A stretch of 64,000 bases of DNA, from assembly GCA_023374045.1 (NCBI GenBank), contig CM041779.1, positions 2,790,001 through 2,854,000 on the forward strand, given 5' to 3'. Each line of letters opens with the position of its first letter. The stretch's first letter is position 1. Position numbers and translations under genes: made by a program. Under the pieces are notes generated by a model. The model worked only from the letters and a program-made list of their open reading frames with translations, was not told where the DNA came from and searched no databases. This document shows positions 36,831 to 48,700 of the stretch, piece after piece. The stretch comes from Limonium bicolor. Lineage: Eukaryota; Streptophyta; Magnoliopsida; Caryophyllales; Plumbaginaceae.

Positions 36831-37560
36831 ATAATGTTTACAATGTTTTACATAAAGGTGTCCACAAATTCAGATAAACGTTTCCACATGTTTATTTTAA
36901 TGTTTCCACGTTTCTACAATTCCATGATTATCTATAACGTTTCCACGCCATGGTTACATATAAACGTTTCCATTGCATGATTATATATAAACAAATTTAT
37001 AATTATTTGTGATGTTTCCATGATACAATTATATATAATGTTTCACCCGTTATACATAAAGAAGTCCACGAGTTCAGATAACGTTTCCACCTTTTTATTT
37101 AAACATTTCCACGTTGTTATATGTATGTTTCCATGTTTTTATTTAAACGTTTCCCGTTTCTATAATTCCATGATTATATATAGCATTTCCATGGCATGAT
37201 TACATATAAACATTTTCAATAATTATATATGAATGTACATGCCACAATACGTTTCCACGATTTATATGTAAACGTTTACACGCCATGATTACATATTACG
37301 TTTACACAATTATATATTTCATGCCACAATTAAATATAACGTTTCTACAACACATGTATTTCCGTGCCACAATCAAGTATAACATTCCACCGTTATGTAT
37401 AAACATATCCACGAGTTTATATAAGCGTTTCCATGTTTTTTATATAAACGTTTCCACGTGTTTATATAAACGTTTCTACGTTTCTACGATTCCATTATTA
37501 TATATAAACGTTTCCACGCTATGATTATACATAACATTTCCAACATTATACATAAACTGA
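36830..37560. repeat. Degenerate tandem repeats AACGTTTCCACG + ATGATTATATATA
   Basis: More than fifteen loosely spaced ACGTTTCCA copies alternate with TATATATAA-type blocks, unit about 30-45 bases. Confidence 0.65.
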
Positions 37561-38682
37561 ATTGTTCAAGTCGACTTTACATATTTATTAACATTTGATT
37601 TTTATATATGCACTACACGGTAACTTATAACATGAAGGTTAAAAAATTAATGTGCAATATTTTTAAAAAATATTATACATCACTTTTTTTAATTTCGAAA
37701 ATAATATAAGTATTAGCTTGGTATTTTTTATATTAGCAATTTTCTTAATTTTAATCAGTTGATTGGTGTATTTTGAATTGATATACTCCATTTTTTACAT
37801 ATATGTATCAACATCAAATATTATAAGATTAGAAAACTATAATACAATAGTGATGTCATTAGTTTTTTCTTTAAAAAATTATAAATATTTAACTTGGTGT
37901 TTTTACATTAATTCAACTTAAAAAAAAATCAATCGAGATATATGTTTATCAACAAATTTTATCAAATTAAATAAATAATATTTAATAATCATATATACAT
38001 ATGAATATAATCAAGTAATTTTTAATATAATTAATAAATTATTTTATTAATAACTATATTATTACAGAATATATTAAAAGGACAAAACAATTACATTCTA
38101 ACATGTTTAAAATAAAAAAAAAAATTATATAAAAGATGAGACATATAATGACAAATAAAACTATTAATAGTGATATATGGATACACTGATTGACATTTTC
38201 TCACTGTAAAAAAAAATTAAAAAAAAAATGCATTCCATCGCGGGATGGACGATCCGTGATATAATCCAGGCCGAATCTGAAATCCCATCAAGACAAGTTG
38301 CACGTGTGTTCAATTAATTATTATACTTTCCACATTGAAAGATTCTTGAGCAGACAAATATATTTGATTCTCCCCGTGATTGCCCACTATCTGTGTCCTT
38401 ATGGCATCTATATTGCTGCTTGAATGGATGGATGGCGTTTTATTATCCCTAATCTAGCGGGCCACCTATATTAATTGACATATTAATTGACAGCCGTCTA
38501 TTGTGCTTGCTTTTCTTTATTTGCATCAATTAACTTCAGTTGTCGGCGATTATTATAAATGTAGATATTGTTTCTCTCAAGTCATCTCAAATGTTAATCG
38601 AATATGAGGCGCCATTCTCTGTTATTTTATTTACACTTTTCTCCGAACAGCATAATTTTTTTAACATAAGAGTGGAACTATA
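37561..38682. other. AT-rich region without recognised genes
   Basis: The first 650 bases are extremely A/T-rich. 38220-38640 is more balanced. No convincing ORF or named element in either part. Confidence 0.4.
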
Positions 38683-38889
38683 TTAAGAAACAAAATTATA
38701 TAACCTACGAACATATTCTAGAATAGAACCCATCAACCATTGAGTAGCCAGTTGCGAAGTACGGGTAATATAGGCTAAACAATGAGCTGACACAATGTCA
38801 GATCTTGGTGTGTAAAACCAAGTTACAGATTGAAAAGAACTTAGAGAAGATAAAACACGATTTATGATAAGTTGAACATTAGTTGGTAC
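38683..38889 (-). pseudogene. Fragment of a reverse-transcriptase-associated RNase H domain (LINE-like)
   Basis: The minus strand is open from 38889 to a TAA at 38683-38685, about 68 codons. SDIVSAHCLAYITRTSQLA resembles the C-terminal ANxxAHxLA motif of plant LINE RNase H domains. The upstream part is cut off exactly at the LTR edge of the TAT-like element (38890). The fragment is short, so the family is tentative. Confidence 0.4.
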
Positions 38890-40829
38890 TGTGGAGGGTG
38901 ATTTTTCGGTATGAGGGGGTCTATCTAAAAATGATCTGACTAAAAAGTCGAGATCCTAGAAAATGCCATTCTGTGGAGGGTGAAAACCCGTTATTCTGGC
39001 AGCCCTCAAATACCTACTTTAATCGCCCGTCTTTCCCAGAAAGCTTATGGGGAATGCTAGTGAGCACTACACCCACTCTCAATGGGCTCCACGCGGACTT
39101 ATGCCCTAAAGGCGGAAATTGACTAGAGTCGCCACCTAGTTTGACCTAAGATACTAGGAAGGAAGTGAATGAGGGTTCTAAGAACCGTTAATTGACTCTG
39201 ATGATTTATTTTCTATGGATAGGACTTATCTGATCATACCAGAGATTCTGTGTGAGTTCGCACTGGGTTACACCCCTTAGAAGTGGCAACGACCACGACT
39301 TCGGATTGGTGCCCGAGGAAACCTCGGTCTCCAATTGTCGGGATTGCCTTCTTTCAAAACCTTATTGGAGAGATTCAGTTTAAGCCAAAGGATAAGATCG
39401 AATGAGGAGTGAGGAAGATTTCGAAGAGTTGAAGAATAGGCTAGTCTTGGAGTTGAAGTGCTTTGAGAGGTTTTAATTGTTCTGAGAGATTTGAGGTCGT
39501 TTTGGGCCCTCACGGGATTAAGAGGATGGTGGGAGTTTTGAGGAGTAAAAGGGCATTTTGGTCATTTTTGGTGGAGTCAAGGGGTATTTGGATCATTTGG
39601 CTTATTTGAGGAGTTTTTTTGTGTTTGCGAAGTTCGGATTTTGAAATGGTCGGGTTCTCGAGGTGTTTTGGGAAGTTGAATGTGTTGAGGTGCAATTCGG
39701 GTTTTGAGGATGGTTGGGTGTGGAAGAGGATATTTGGTTTGTAGGTATTCGGGTTTTGAAGATGTTTCAGGTTTCTGGGAGCCTTCAAGAATTGGAGGTC
39801 CTATGTGACTTAGAGTTGGTTCAGAGGAGGATTGAGAAGTGTTTATGGGTCCTAGAGCTCTAATGGAAATGTTGGATTGGTTTATTCAGAATTGTCTCTC
39901 TTAAAGTTTTTTAAAACCGAAAAATCATTTTGTTGTTGTAAAAGGGCGGATAATCCCAAGGGATTACCCTATGTACCCCTCGAACACGACACTTAATTAA
40001 TGGTAAGTGCCGAGGCTCGAAAGATGGGGCAATGAATTTATGTCGAAAAATAAGATTCAGAGAGAAACACCATGAATAAGATGTTCTCGGTCGAACCCTA
40101 ATAACGTCTCTAACTCCCGGGTTTTAAAACATTAAAAACCGAAAACATTGAAATCGAGCGGAAGGGAGTTAGACGATTCTAAAATCCCGGCTGCAACTAG
40201 GAAGGTCGTTACTTCCCTAGCACCCCGCCTTGTAAAAATCTAGGCTGCAATTAGGGGAGGTTTGTCACCCTAATGCCCCGCCTAAAGAGATCCAGACTGC
40301 GACAAGGGAGATTACGACCCCAGCGCCCCGCCTCGGATTTTTATTTTGGAAGAGTGACAAGCAATGTCTAACTAGGAAGAAAACGTTCTTTGAAGGTGTT
40401 AGACATTACCTATCCCCCAAAAAAGGTTTATTTTTAAGCTGAAAACTAAGTTTGGAATCTAAGTTTGAAAACTTTTGAAGTTGTTTGGAATCCTCGGTAA
40501 AGAAACACTGATTTTGAGAAATATTTTTAGGAGAAAACTTTTGTGTATGTGAGAAGAACTTTCTGCAATTGAGAAGAGTTTTCTGTGATGTGAGAAGAGT
40601 TTTTCCTTTAAAAATCCACAAAATGGTTTCTTTTAAATCTGAAGATCTTGACAAAACTTGGATAAAATGATAGTTTGAAATTCTTTTTTGGGTTTTGGAG
40701 TTTGAAAGGAATTTACGAGTTGGAAGTATATTGAAAGGAATCAGTTTTGAAAAAAGTGTGGGAATTGATTTGATTTGGTTTGACTTGTATTGGAAGAATA
40801 TACGGGTCAACGTTCGGGTTTGGTCAATG

Positions 40830-41000
40830 ATTGGGTCAAGGTCAAGGTTTTCTGGTCAAGGTCAAGGTTTTCTGGTCAAGGTCAAGGTTTTCTGGTCAAG
40901 GTCAAGGTTTTCTGGTCAATGTCAACGTTTTCTGGTCAAGGTCAAGGTCAACGTTTTCTAGTCAAGGTCAACACTTTCTGGTCAAGGTCAACGTTCGGGT
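40830..41000 (-). repeat. 18-24-base tandem repeat GGTCAAGGTCAAGGTTTTCT, LTR copy A
   Basis: About eight units; later units change AAGG to AACG. Unit number and sequence differ from copy B, so the two LTRs have genuinely diverged here. Confidence 0.75.
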
Positions 41001-41054
41001 CAAGGTTTAATTCTTGTGGACTTAACTTGATTTTTGTGGACTTTACTTGATTGA

Positions 41055-41840
41055 TTTTGTGGACTTGGGCTTGGGCCGGATTTGGATTTTGGGCTTGGAC
41101 AATGGGCTAGGTTTATGAACTTGGGCCGGGTTTAGATAATGGGCCGAGTTTATGAACTTGGGCCGGGTTTGAGATGGGTTGGGTTTGGTGGAATTGGGCC
41201 TAGATTGGGTTTGGGCCAAGACTGGACTTGGGCCGAGACTGGACTTGGGGTCGTGGACTTGGGTCTTTAAGCTTTGGACTTGGTGGGTTGAACCTGATTG
41301 GGCTTTGGGTCGATTTGGGATGGGTTGAGTTTGGAAGTGGGCCAAGCTTGGATTTGGGCCGGTTTTGGGCTAGGTTGTATATGGGTATTGGGTCGGGTTC
41401 GGGTCGGCTTTGGGCTTTGGTTTGGACATGGACTTGGGTCGAGAGTGTTGGGCTGGGCTTGGGCCGAGTGGAGTGTGGGGCTGGACCTGGGCTTTTGGAG
41501 TGTGGGGCCGGACTTGGGCTTTTGGGCTGATTGAGGTCATTTTGGGCCTTGGGTTTGGGCTTCAGGTTTTGGGCCTTGGGTTTGGGCTTCGGGTTTTGGG
41601 CTTCAGGTTTTGGGCCTTAGGTTTGGGCTTCGGGTTTTGGGCCTTAGGTTTGGGCTTCGGGTTTTGGGCCTTAGGTTAATGGGCCGAGTGTGGGTATTTG
41701 GGCCGGGTGTTGGTATTTGGGTCGAGATTGGTGTTAGGTCATGGGTTTCGAGTTTGTGCTGAGATTGGGCCGGCTTCAGGGATGGGTTGAATTTGGAGAA
41801 GGGCCGGACTTTGGAGTTGGGCCAAGTGGGGTTTTAGTTA
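41055..41840 (-). repeat. TTGGGCC-rich degenerate repeat field, LTR copy A
   Basis: Dense TTGGGCC, GGGCTTGGGCC and TTCGGGTTTTGGGC motifs. Open frames here encode low-complexity Gly/Trp/Leu peptides and are by-products of the repeat. Confidence 0.7.
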
Positions 41841-42072
41841 CAAGTGGGAAAGATGTGTTCAAAATAAAACGAGATTTCTTTTTGAAATGAAACAACAATT
41901 AAAAGGGAGAGACAATTCAATGTGGAAAAGTTGAAAAAATGGAGGAATTTGGAATGAGAAACCTTAAGCTATAAGCATTATTCTGAATTCCTTTCTTTCC
42001 TCTTTCTCCATTTTTTTTTTGGGTAAAGTTTTTTAGTGAAATTAGGGATGGTTTGGGATAGGCTTTACAAGT

Positions 42073-42222
42073 TTGGAAGGTATTGTTCCCCACAAAGCAA
42101 ATAAAAAATAAGCTAGCTGTGGGGTACCCTCAAGGCTTAAAAGATTTTCAAAGTTTTGGATGGTATGGTTCCCCACAAAGCAAATCATAAATAAGCTAGT
42201 TGTGGGGTACCTTCCAAGACTT
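42073..42222 (-). repeat. Two-copy tandem unit with TTCCCCACAA...TTGTGGGG hairpin, LTR copy A
   Basis: Two units of about 70-75 bases, each able to form a stem between TTCCCCACAAAGC and the downstream GCTAGYTGTGGGGTACC. Confidence 0.6.
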
Positions 42223-44667
42223 ATCATAATAGATGGGTGGCCTAAGAGGCTATCTAGGGCTTAAGCAAATATTAGAGGTAATAAAGTGAGATTAACAATA
42301 TGCAAAGATGGGTAAAACAATGTATGTATAAAGAAGAAATAAAACAGAGGCAAAATCACCAAGGTGAATAACAAGTCAAAAATCGATGAAGATTGCCAAA
42401 TGAACTAATGAGATTCTCTTCGGTTCGGTTGCCTTTTAAGGATCAAACGAGGATTTCAACCACAAGGAAAGAAGAAGAAAAAAAACACTGAAAGTTACTG
42501 ATGTCGAACGTGTGTCAAAATAAAACTGGGCTGCTTTTAGCCTGTTTCTTTTCACCTCTATACGTTTTCAATACTTCAATTTCTGACCAAGGATGAAGGT
42601 TGAACTGGAACTCAGTAGGTTAAGCTAAGGGAACAACTAAATACTACCAGTTTCCGGAACAGTAATGGATGAAGCTCGGTCCAAAACAAACAGTCAATAC
42701 AGTGAGGTTACTGGATGGAAGGTGGAATCATTGGTTAGCTCAACTTAATCCCTTCTTAATCCCTCTATCTTCCTTAAACAGACCACAATAAAGCTGGACT
42801 TCATGTTTACACTGACGGAGGACTAGACAAATTCTGATGATGCCTATTTTTTATTACAATGTAATGCTGGAAATTGATTGTCGTTAAGAACCCAAATGAA
42901 CAGCGAATCAAATCATGACAACCTCTCCTACTTTCTACTTCCTATTATCCGTTGAGGTTCGAAGTCTAGCATCAATTTAAACAAGCTGAAGCAACACAAC
43001 AAGGTAGAATATGGTTTAGCTACTCAGGTCCTATTATTTCTTTTTTAATCACATATACTGACAGATAGAGGATCAGACACAAAGTAGAGCAACCGCAAAT
43101 GAACAACCACTATACATCACCGGACGACTTTTCACAACATTCAGCAGTTAAAATGAAAGCATGCTTTTCAAGATATCCAGTAGATTTCAACAGAACACTT
43201 TTAATATATTTGCCAAGCAAACTGAGGTTATTTGGGAACATATCAAATACCGGAATAAGGTTGCAGACATAATCTGCAAAGAGAGACAAGAACACGGCAT
43301 AATCTGTAAGGAGAGACAAGAACACCACGACAAACAACTACAAACTCATCAGATCGTCATAAGTAAGCAATATTGACAGTTTAGAAAGAATGGAAAAAAT
43401 ATAATTAGTATTGACTGAACATGAAGGGTATTAACAGGGAAACCCAGGTGGAGATGGTGTAGATCGGCCTCTGCATCTTCTGTGAACAACTCAAATACAC
43501 AAGGTTAGTCTAGAGACAGAAACAGATAATTCCTTAAGAACCAGGGCCTCAGATTAAATATTGGCGCATATGTACCAGTGAATATTGTTCCACGGTGAAC
43601 AAAACTGAGATACCACTTCAGAAGAGGATGTGGATACTTTGAAAGTTTTCAAACCAGAGAAACTAACTTTAGTCGGGTAGAATTAAACATAAGCACCAGA
43701 AAAATGAGCCACAAAATATGCTCTAAGAGACCGAAACCAGGTAGAATAGAGTAGCTACTTGTCCTAAAATCAGAAGCGAAATATTCGTAATCTTGACACC
43801 TTTCTATGAACTCCCGAACCTCATAGGAGTTGGGCATTCATTTGTGTGTATATGTACAACCCAAAATGCTCACGATAGAAATGAAGAAATCGATAACCAG
43901 CATATGTATATGTGCAGAGGAGAGGAAAGTGTAATATAGCATCCAAAATCCAACAGGACATTGCGTAACACGAAGAAGAAAGTTAAACAACAGCACATCT
44001 CACGCGTCTCTTTATACAAAGGAAATTTATAGCCACTTTCTGACTCCCGTTTGTGATAAAATACACAATGAGAATCGAGAACCTTGGGGTCCAAAATGGT
44101 AGTAAAAATAGAGAAGAAGCCAGGGAGATTGGCTCATTTTTTCGGAAACAGGATTCCGATAGAGCAGTGATTCGCTTGCCATCACCGATTCGGCTCATTG
44201 ACAAGTTATGGAGATAAAACAGGAAAAAGAACAAAACAAAATAGAGTAGATGTGCAAAGAAAGTTGCAGAAGAAAATGAAACACACGAAGGTAGATTAAG
44301 TATGAAATTGAGAGTAAGACTTAGATGAAATCTGGTACTTCTACTCAACCCCCTTGTCAAATGCGAGCCAACTGAAACCCAAGGAAGGAAAGCAGAAAAA
44401 AAAATGAACAAGCAAACTCCAGGTAGAACAACGGTGGGTTTCGTGGTGGTTTTTCTTTCGAGGAGGATGAAGAAGGTAGGTGGTGTTGGTGGCGAGTCGT
44501 AGGTGGAAGAAGGTTTTGAAGACGATGGGAGATGAAAGAGAAACAGGTTGGGGTTCTTCAGGTTTGAAAATATCGAAAAAAGACAGAGATGTTGGACAAG
44601 GACAATTGGAGCGTTTTTGGGATTAGTGTCGACCGGTTAGAACCTGCCCACTGTAGGTTCTGGGGTC

Positions 44668-44681
44668 TTTTTTATAATACA
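44668..44681 (-). promoter_or_regulatory. Candidate TATA box of the TAT-like LTR
   Basis: TATTATAAAAAAG on the minus strand, about 1.15 kb inside the LTR start. This is a possible U3/R promoter. Copy B has the same motif at about 59037. Confidence 0.3.
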
Positions 44682-44852
44682 GAAGTAGGGTTTCTATGGG
44701 GTTTTTGATGGTTCTATGGGCTAAATACAACAATGGGCTTTGTTAGGGCTTTGGAGCAGAAAATCGGGTCCAGGCTAAGATGGACTGCGTTTGGTTCCAG
44801 GCTGAGATTGAGCCACGTTTGGCCGGAATTCACATGTCATAACAAAATAAAT

Positions 44853-44923
44853 GGCTCCCAGTGAGGATCATACCCGCACCTCTACCTTCCCCATCGTGCA
44901 CTCTACCGACTGAGCTATAACAG
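44853..44923 (-). other. tRNA-like segment 1 in LTR copy A
   Basis: The minus strand has TAGCTCAGTCGGTAGAG, an A-box/D-arm match, and about 30 bases later GGGTATGATCC, a weak B box. The acceptor stem does not pair, so this is a tRNA-derived relic and not a working tRNA gene. Confidence 0.4.
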
Positions 44924-45000
44924 ATTTCAATAAGTAGTCACAAGAAACAAATAATAGTCATGTTGCGAGCTGAAATAAATGAAGAAAAACACTTTTCATC

Positions 45001-45075
45001 TGTGCCAAGAATTGAACCCGAGATCTATGGGTTACACAATGGGCATGCCAACCACTAGACTAGACCGAGATTCAG
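45001..45075 (-). other. tRNA-like segment 2 in LTR copy A
   Basis: The minus strand has TCTAGTCTAGTGGTTGGCATG (A-box-like) and GGGTTCAATTCTTGGCA (good B box). The anticodon arm is irregular, so it is probably a relic. It lies about 80 bases upstream of segment 1 in LTR sense. Confidence 0.4.
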
Positions 45076-45818
45076 TTATACATAGGCAGAAAGTAAACCT
45101 AGAGCTCCGATTCAAACTGGATAAGCTTCTAAAATGCTTTTAAAATGGGAATTTGAAAAAGGGGGTAAAATGTTCTACTTAATAAAACAAGTGATTTTCT
45201 TTTTTAAAAAAGTCATGAAATCATGGAATGTAAAAAATGAAAACGTATTAAAATATAAAATAAACAAAAATAACATAATAATACATACATGAAATAATAG
45301 TAATAATGAAGTGATGGTTAAAATATAAGTGAACGCAATAAAAACAGGAGATGTACAAGTAGCATGTAAATAACAAAATAAAATGTGAGAGGTGAGAGGA
45401 AGTTAAATCGAATCAGCAATAAAATGAAATATACAAATGTGAATGATAATGGTAAAAGACGCATAAAATGATAGAAATGACGCAAACTAATAATGATAAA
45501 AGTAAATGCTAGAAGACAATTAAAAGTAGCAATAATATGAGAAAATAATAGTAAAAAAATGAAAATAAAAGATAACTAAATAAATAAGCGATAATAAGAT
45601 AAGTGAATAAAACAAACGGGGCGGTTTAGAGCCGTATTGTCATTGGAAATTCATTTTTAAAGAATTGTTTTTATGAAATGCTTTGAAAACGGTTATAAAA
45701 CGATGGTTTCACCTTGGCATGCATGTCAATACGTTTTGACAAAGAAAGGCGAGACCCCTCTTATTGTGTTTCTTATTCTTGAATTTGCTTTATGGGGTGA
45801 GAATTTTTGGTGTCTACA

Positions 45819-45835
45819 GATGGCTCCCCTTGATT
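45819..45835 (-). other. Polypurine tract of the TAT-like element
   Basis: The minus strand reads AATCAAGGGGAGCCATC just before LTR start TGTAGACACC. Confidence 0.55.
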
Positions 45836-46009
45836 CAATTCTGCAACAGAAGGCTTGCAGAATTGGATCAAGGTTGACGGGACGCCAAAAATTCTCACTG
45901 CAGCTTGGAGCATTCCCAAGTGTGAGATATGAGTACCATATGAGTGGGGACTTATGGCGGGCCCCGACTAGACTTCGGCGTCTAACTAGGACTTATGACG
46001 GGCCTAGAA

Positions 46010-46895
46010 TGTGATAGTCGATGGTATGAGGACTAACGACGGGCCTCAACTAGATCTCGGTGTCTAGCTCTAGGTCTAAAGACTAGAATACGATCAATCT
46101 ACCTATGCATGAGGACTAAAGACGGGCCTCAACTAGATCTGGGTGTCTAGCTCTAGGACTGATGACGGGCCTAGAATGCATCTTCGAATTGCATGAGGAC
46201 TAACGATGGGCCTCAACTAGATCTCAATGTCTAGCTCTAGGACTAAAACGGGCCTAGAATACAACCGGTATATGGGTTATGCATGGGGCTAACAACGGGC
46301 CTCAACTAGATCTCGGTGTCTAGCTCTAGGACTGATGACGGGCCTAGAATGCATCTTCGAATTGTATGAGGACTAACGATGGGCCTCAACTAGATCTCGA
46401 TGTCTAGCTCTAGGACTAAAGACGGGCCTAGAATACAACCGGTATATATGTTATGCATGAGGGCTAACGACGGGCCTCAACTAGATCTCGATGTCTAGCT
46501 CTAGGACTGATGACGGACCTAGAATGCATCTTCGAATTGTATGAGGACTAACGACGGGCCTCAACTAGATCTCGATGTCTAGCTCTAGGACTAAAGACGG
46601 GCCTAGAATACAACCTATATAAGTTATGCATGAGGGCTAACGACGGGCCTCAACTAGATCTCGGTGTCTAGCTCTAGGACTAATGACGGGCCTATAATGC
46701 ATCTTCGAATTATGAGGAACTAACGACGGGCCTCAACTAGATCTCGATGTCTAGCTCTAGGACTAAAGACGGGCCTAGAATACAACCGGTATATAAGTTA
46801 TGCATGAGGGCTAACGACGGGCCTCAACTAGATCTCGGTGTCTAGCTCTAGGACTAATGACGGGCCTAGAATGCGATTGAAAGTACGAGGACTTA
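46010..46895 (-). repeat. Tandem array, alternating 84/88-base units, copy 1
   Basis: About ten units built on GACGGGCCTCAACTAGATCT and TGTCTAGCTCTAGGACT. They alternate between a GCATCTTCGAATTG type and an ACAACCGGTATA type, so the higher-order period is about 172 bases. It lies just inside the 3' LTR in element sense, where Ogre elements commonly carry tandem repeats. Confidence 0.85.
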
Positions 46896-47189
46896 GGAGT
46901 GCCTCCACTAGACCTTTTGATATCTAGCTATAGGACTTATGATGGGCCTATAATACTTTAATGGAGTTGTACGAACTCGCTACCTTTTAGTGGTTGGTTG
47001 ATTTGAGGATGACTTTGGTCGTGGATTGATTCAGGATTTGATGCTTTTTGGTTGCTTCGTGAGGGATGTGATGGTCGAATGCTTTTGGTCGATGTCGCCT
47101 TTGACTTTGTCAGTGTGGGACTTTTTTTGGGTTTTGTTTTGGTGGTCTTGGCCCGATGTGCACTATGGTTTCGGGATTTGGTACGACTC

Positions 47190-48700
47190 TTGGCTCCAGA
47201 GTTTGAGATGGCTCCGGTATGGCTCTCGAGTTTTTGGTTTTTGTGAATTTGTGATTGGTTTTTGAATGGATGGCTTTTTGTGAATGAGCGACTTTGGGAA
47301 CTCGGTGTGGCTTTGATATGATCAAATGGCTCTGGTATGATCGAATGGCTCCGGTGCGGTTGGGTGGCTCCGACATGATTCATGACCCCATTGTGAGCAA
47401 CGACTCTGGGATGGTTGGTGGGTTCCGATTTGGATTGAGATTTTTGGGATGGTTGGTGGGTTTCAATTTGGATTGAGATTTTCGGGGTGGTTGGTGGGTT
47501 TTGATCTGGTTCAGATTTTGAGTTGAATGGTGGGTCGATGTGATTTGTGTACTTTGATGTGGTTGGCAGTTTTTTTGGTTGCGGATTAATGGCTTCGGTA
47601 TGGTCAATTACGACTTCAGATTCCTTGAGATGGCTCCGGGGAGGCTACAAGATGGCTCCATTAGATGATAGTGGGGAACAAAAGGGAAATTTTCTTTTGA
47701 GATAGTCGCACCCTAGGCGGGCTGCCTACATACTCAATTCTGTATTGAGATCAGACCTGACGTAGTTCGAAACTCTATAGGCAAGGTCCTGGTGACGAAA
47801 TGGCTTTGATATGGATTTGAGGTGGCTCCCGTATTGTTCTCGGACTGTTGGGATGACCCCTGTGTAGTTCCAAGGATGGTTTCAACGTCGGATGATGGCT
47901 CCCGTATGCGTGGATGGCTCCGGCATGCACTGATGGCTCCGGTGTGACCAAGGGTCGTTTCGATTTGGATTGAGATTTTTGAGATTGTTGGTGGTTTTGC
48001 TTTGGTTCACATTTTGAGTCGAATGGTGGGTTGATGGCTCCGGTGTGGCCAATGGTCTCGGGGTGGTTGGTGGGTTTTGATCTGGTTAGAGTTGTTCGGG
48101 ATGGCTGGTGGATTTTGCTTTGCTTCGGGATTTTCTGGGTGGTGTGGGGACTCCAACAATGGATTTATCGTGGTTTGATGAGGTTTTTGATGGCTCCGGA
48201 AATGTAATGACTGTGATTTAAAGGGTTTGTTGTGGAATTCGTAGTGGACGACTGGTTTTACATGGGTGGGTGAATGGCTAAACACGGTTTCATGGCCTTA
48301 GGGTAGTCCCCATCATGGTTCCAGGATCTTCAGGGATGGCTCCGAGATGACTTCGTGTCGGTTGAGCATGACGATGCATTAGTTGGAACGAGGGGGAAAT
48401 GGAGGTTTTGTCTTTGAGGTGGTCGCACCCTGGGCGGGCTGCCTACGTACTCAATTTCGTATTGAGATCAGACCTGACGTAGTTCGAAATTTTGTGGACG
48501 AGGCTTTGACGAGGGAATGACTCCTGTGTAGCCCTTGGGATAGTCTTAGTGTTTTGAGGATGGCTCCCGCATGGCTCCAGCTTGGCTTTGGGAGTGGTGT
48601 TGATGAGACTCGCGTATGACAGTGGATGGCTCCAGTTTTGACTTCTTTTGATTGGAAGTTATGCTTCAACGACTACAACTGAGGTTGACTTTCAGCGAGA
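47190..48700 (-). repeat. ATGGCTCCGG-type microrepeat field
   Basis: Many ATGGCTCC(G/C)G(T/C)ATG copies are scattered among TGGTTGGTGGGTTTYGAT blocks. The block TAGTTCGAAA with GGGCGGGCTGCCTAC occurs twice, at about 47710 and 48430, marking a diverged internal duplication. Confidence 0.55.

Larger units (their letters stand above)
36120..37560. mobile_element. Second copy of the telomere-motif inverted-repeat element, opposite order, right arm not found
   Basis: The arm at about 36140-36300 resembles the arms of the 25868-27158 element. It is followed by about three copies of a roughly 165-base unit (36335-36830) with TTTAGGGTCGTTAGACCCTA hairpins, and then a long field of ACGTTTCCACG-type repeats (36830-37560). 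The matching second arm could not be found, so the copy is truncated or diverged. Confidence 0.55.
38890..45818 (-). repeat. TAT-like LTR, copy A (6.93 kb)
   Basis: Plus-strand view starts TGTGGAGGGTG and ends GGTGTCTACA. It contains, from the left: an 80-base duplicated edge, a (GGTCAAGGTCAA...) array, a TTGGGCC-rich field, a duplicated CCCCACAAAG hairpin unit, two tRNA-like segments and an AT-rich U3 end. No protein gene. Left flank is GGTAC in the RNase H fragment. Confidence 0.75.

Noticed and set aside
40695..41050. Repetitive FWSRSRFSGQGQ-type open frames
   Set aside because: By-product of the GGTCAAGGTCAAGG tandem repeat. The two copies differ in unit number and frame.
41228..41679. 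Overlapping open frames encoding Gly/Trp/Leu/Phe-rich peptides
   Set aside because: They are translations of the TTGGGCC-type repeat field in a retrotransposon LTR, appear in several frames at once, and recur at 55596-56041. No protein-like composition.
46010..46895. CRISPR-like regular repeat array
   Set aside because: Units are contiguous 84-88-base tandem repeats without unique spacers, in a plant retroelement.
47026..47476. Several 60-140-codon frames on both strands (also at 61373-61865)
   Set aside because: Shadow frames in the GGCTCCGG/GGTTGG repeat field of the non-coding internal region; no conserved domain.
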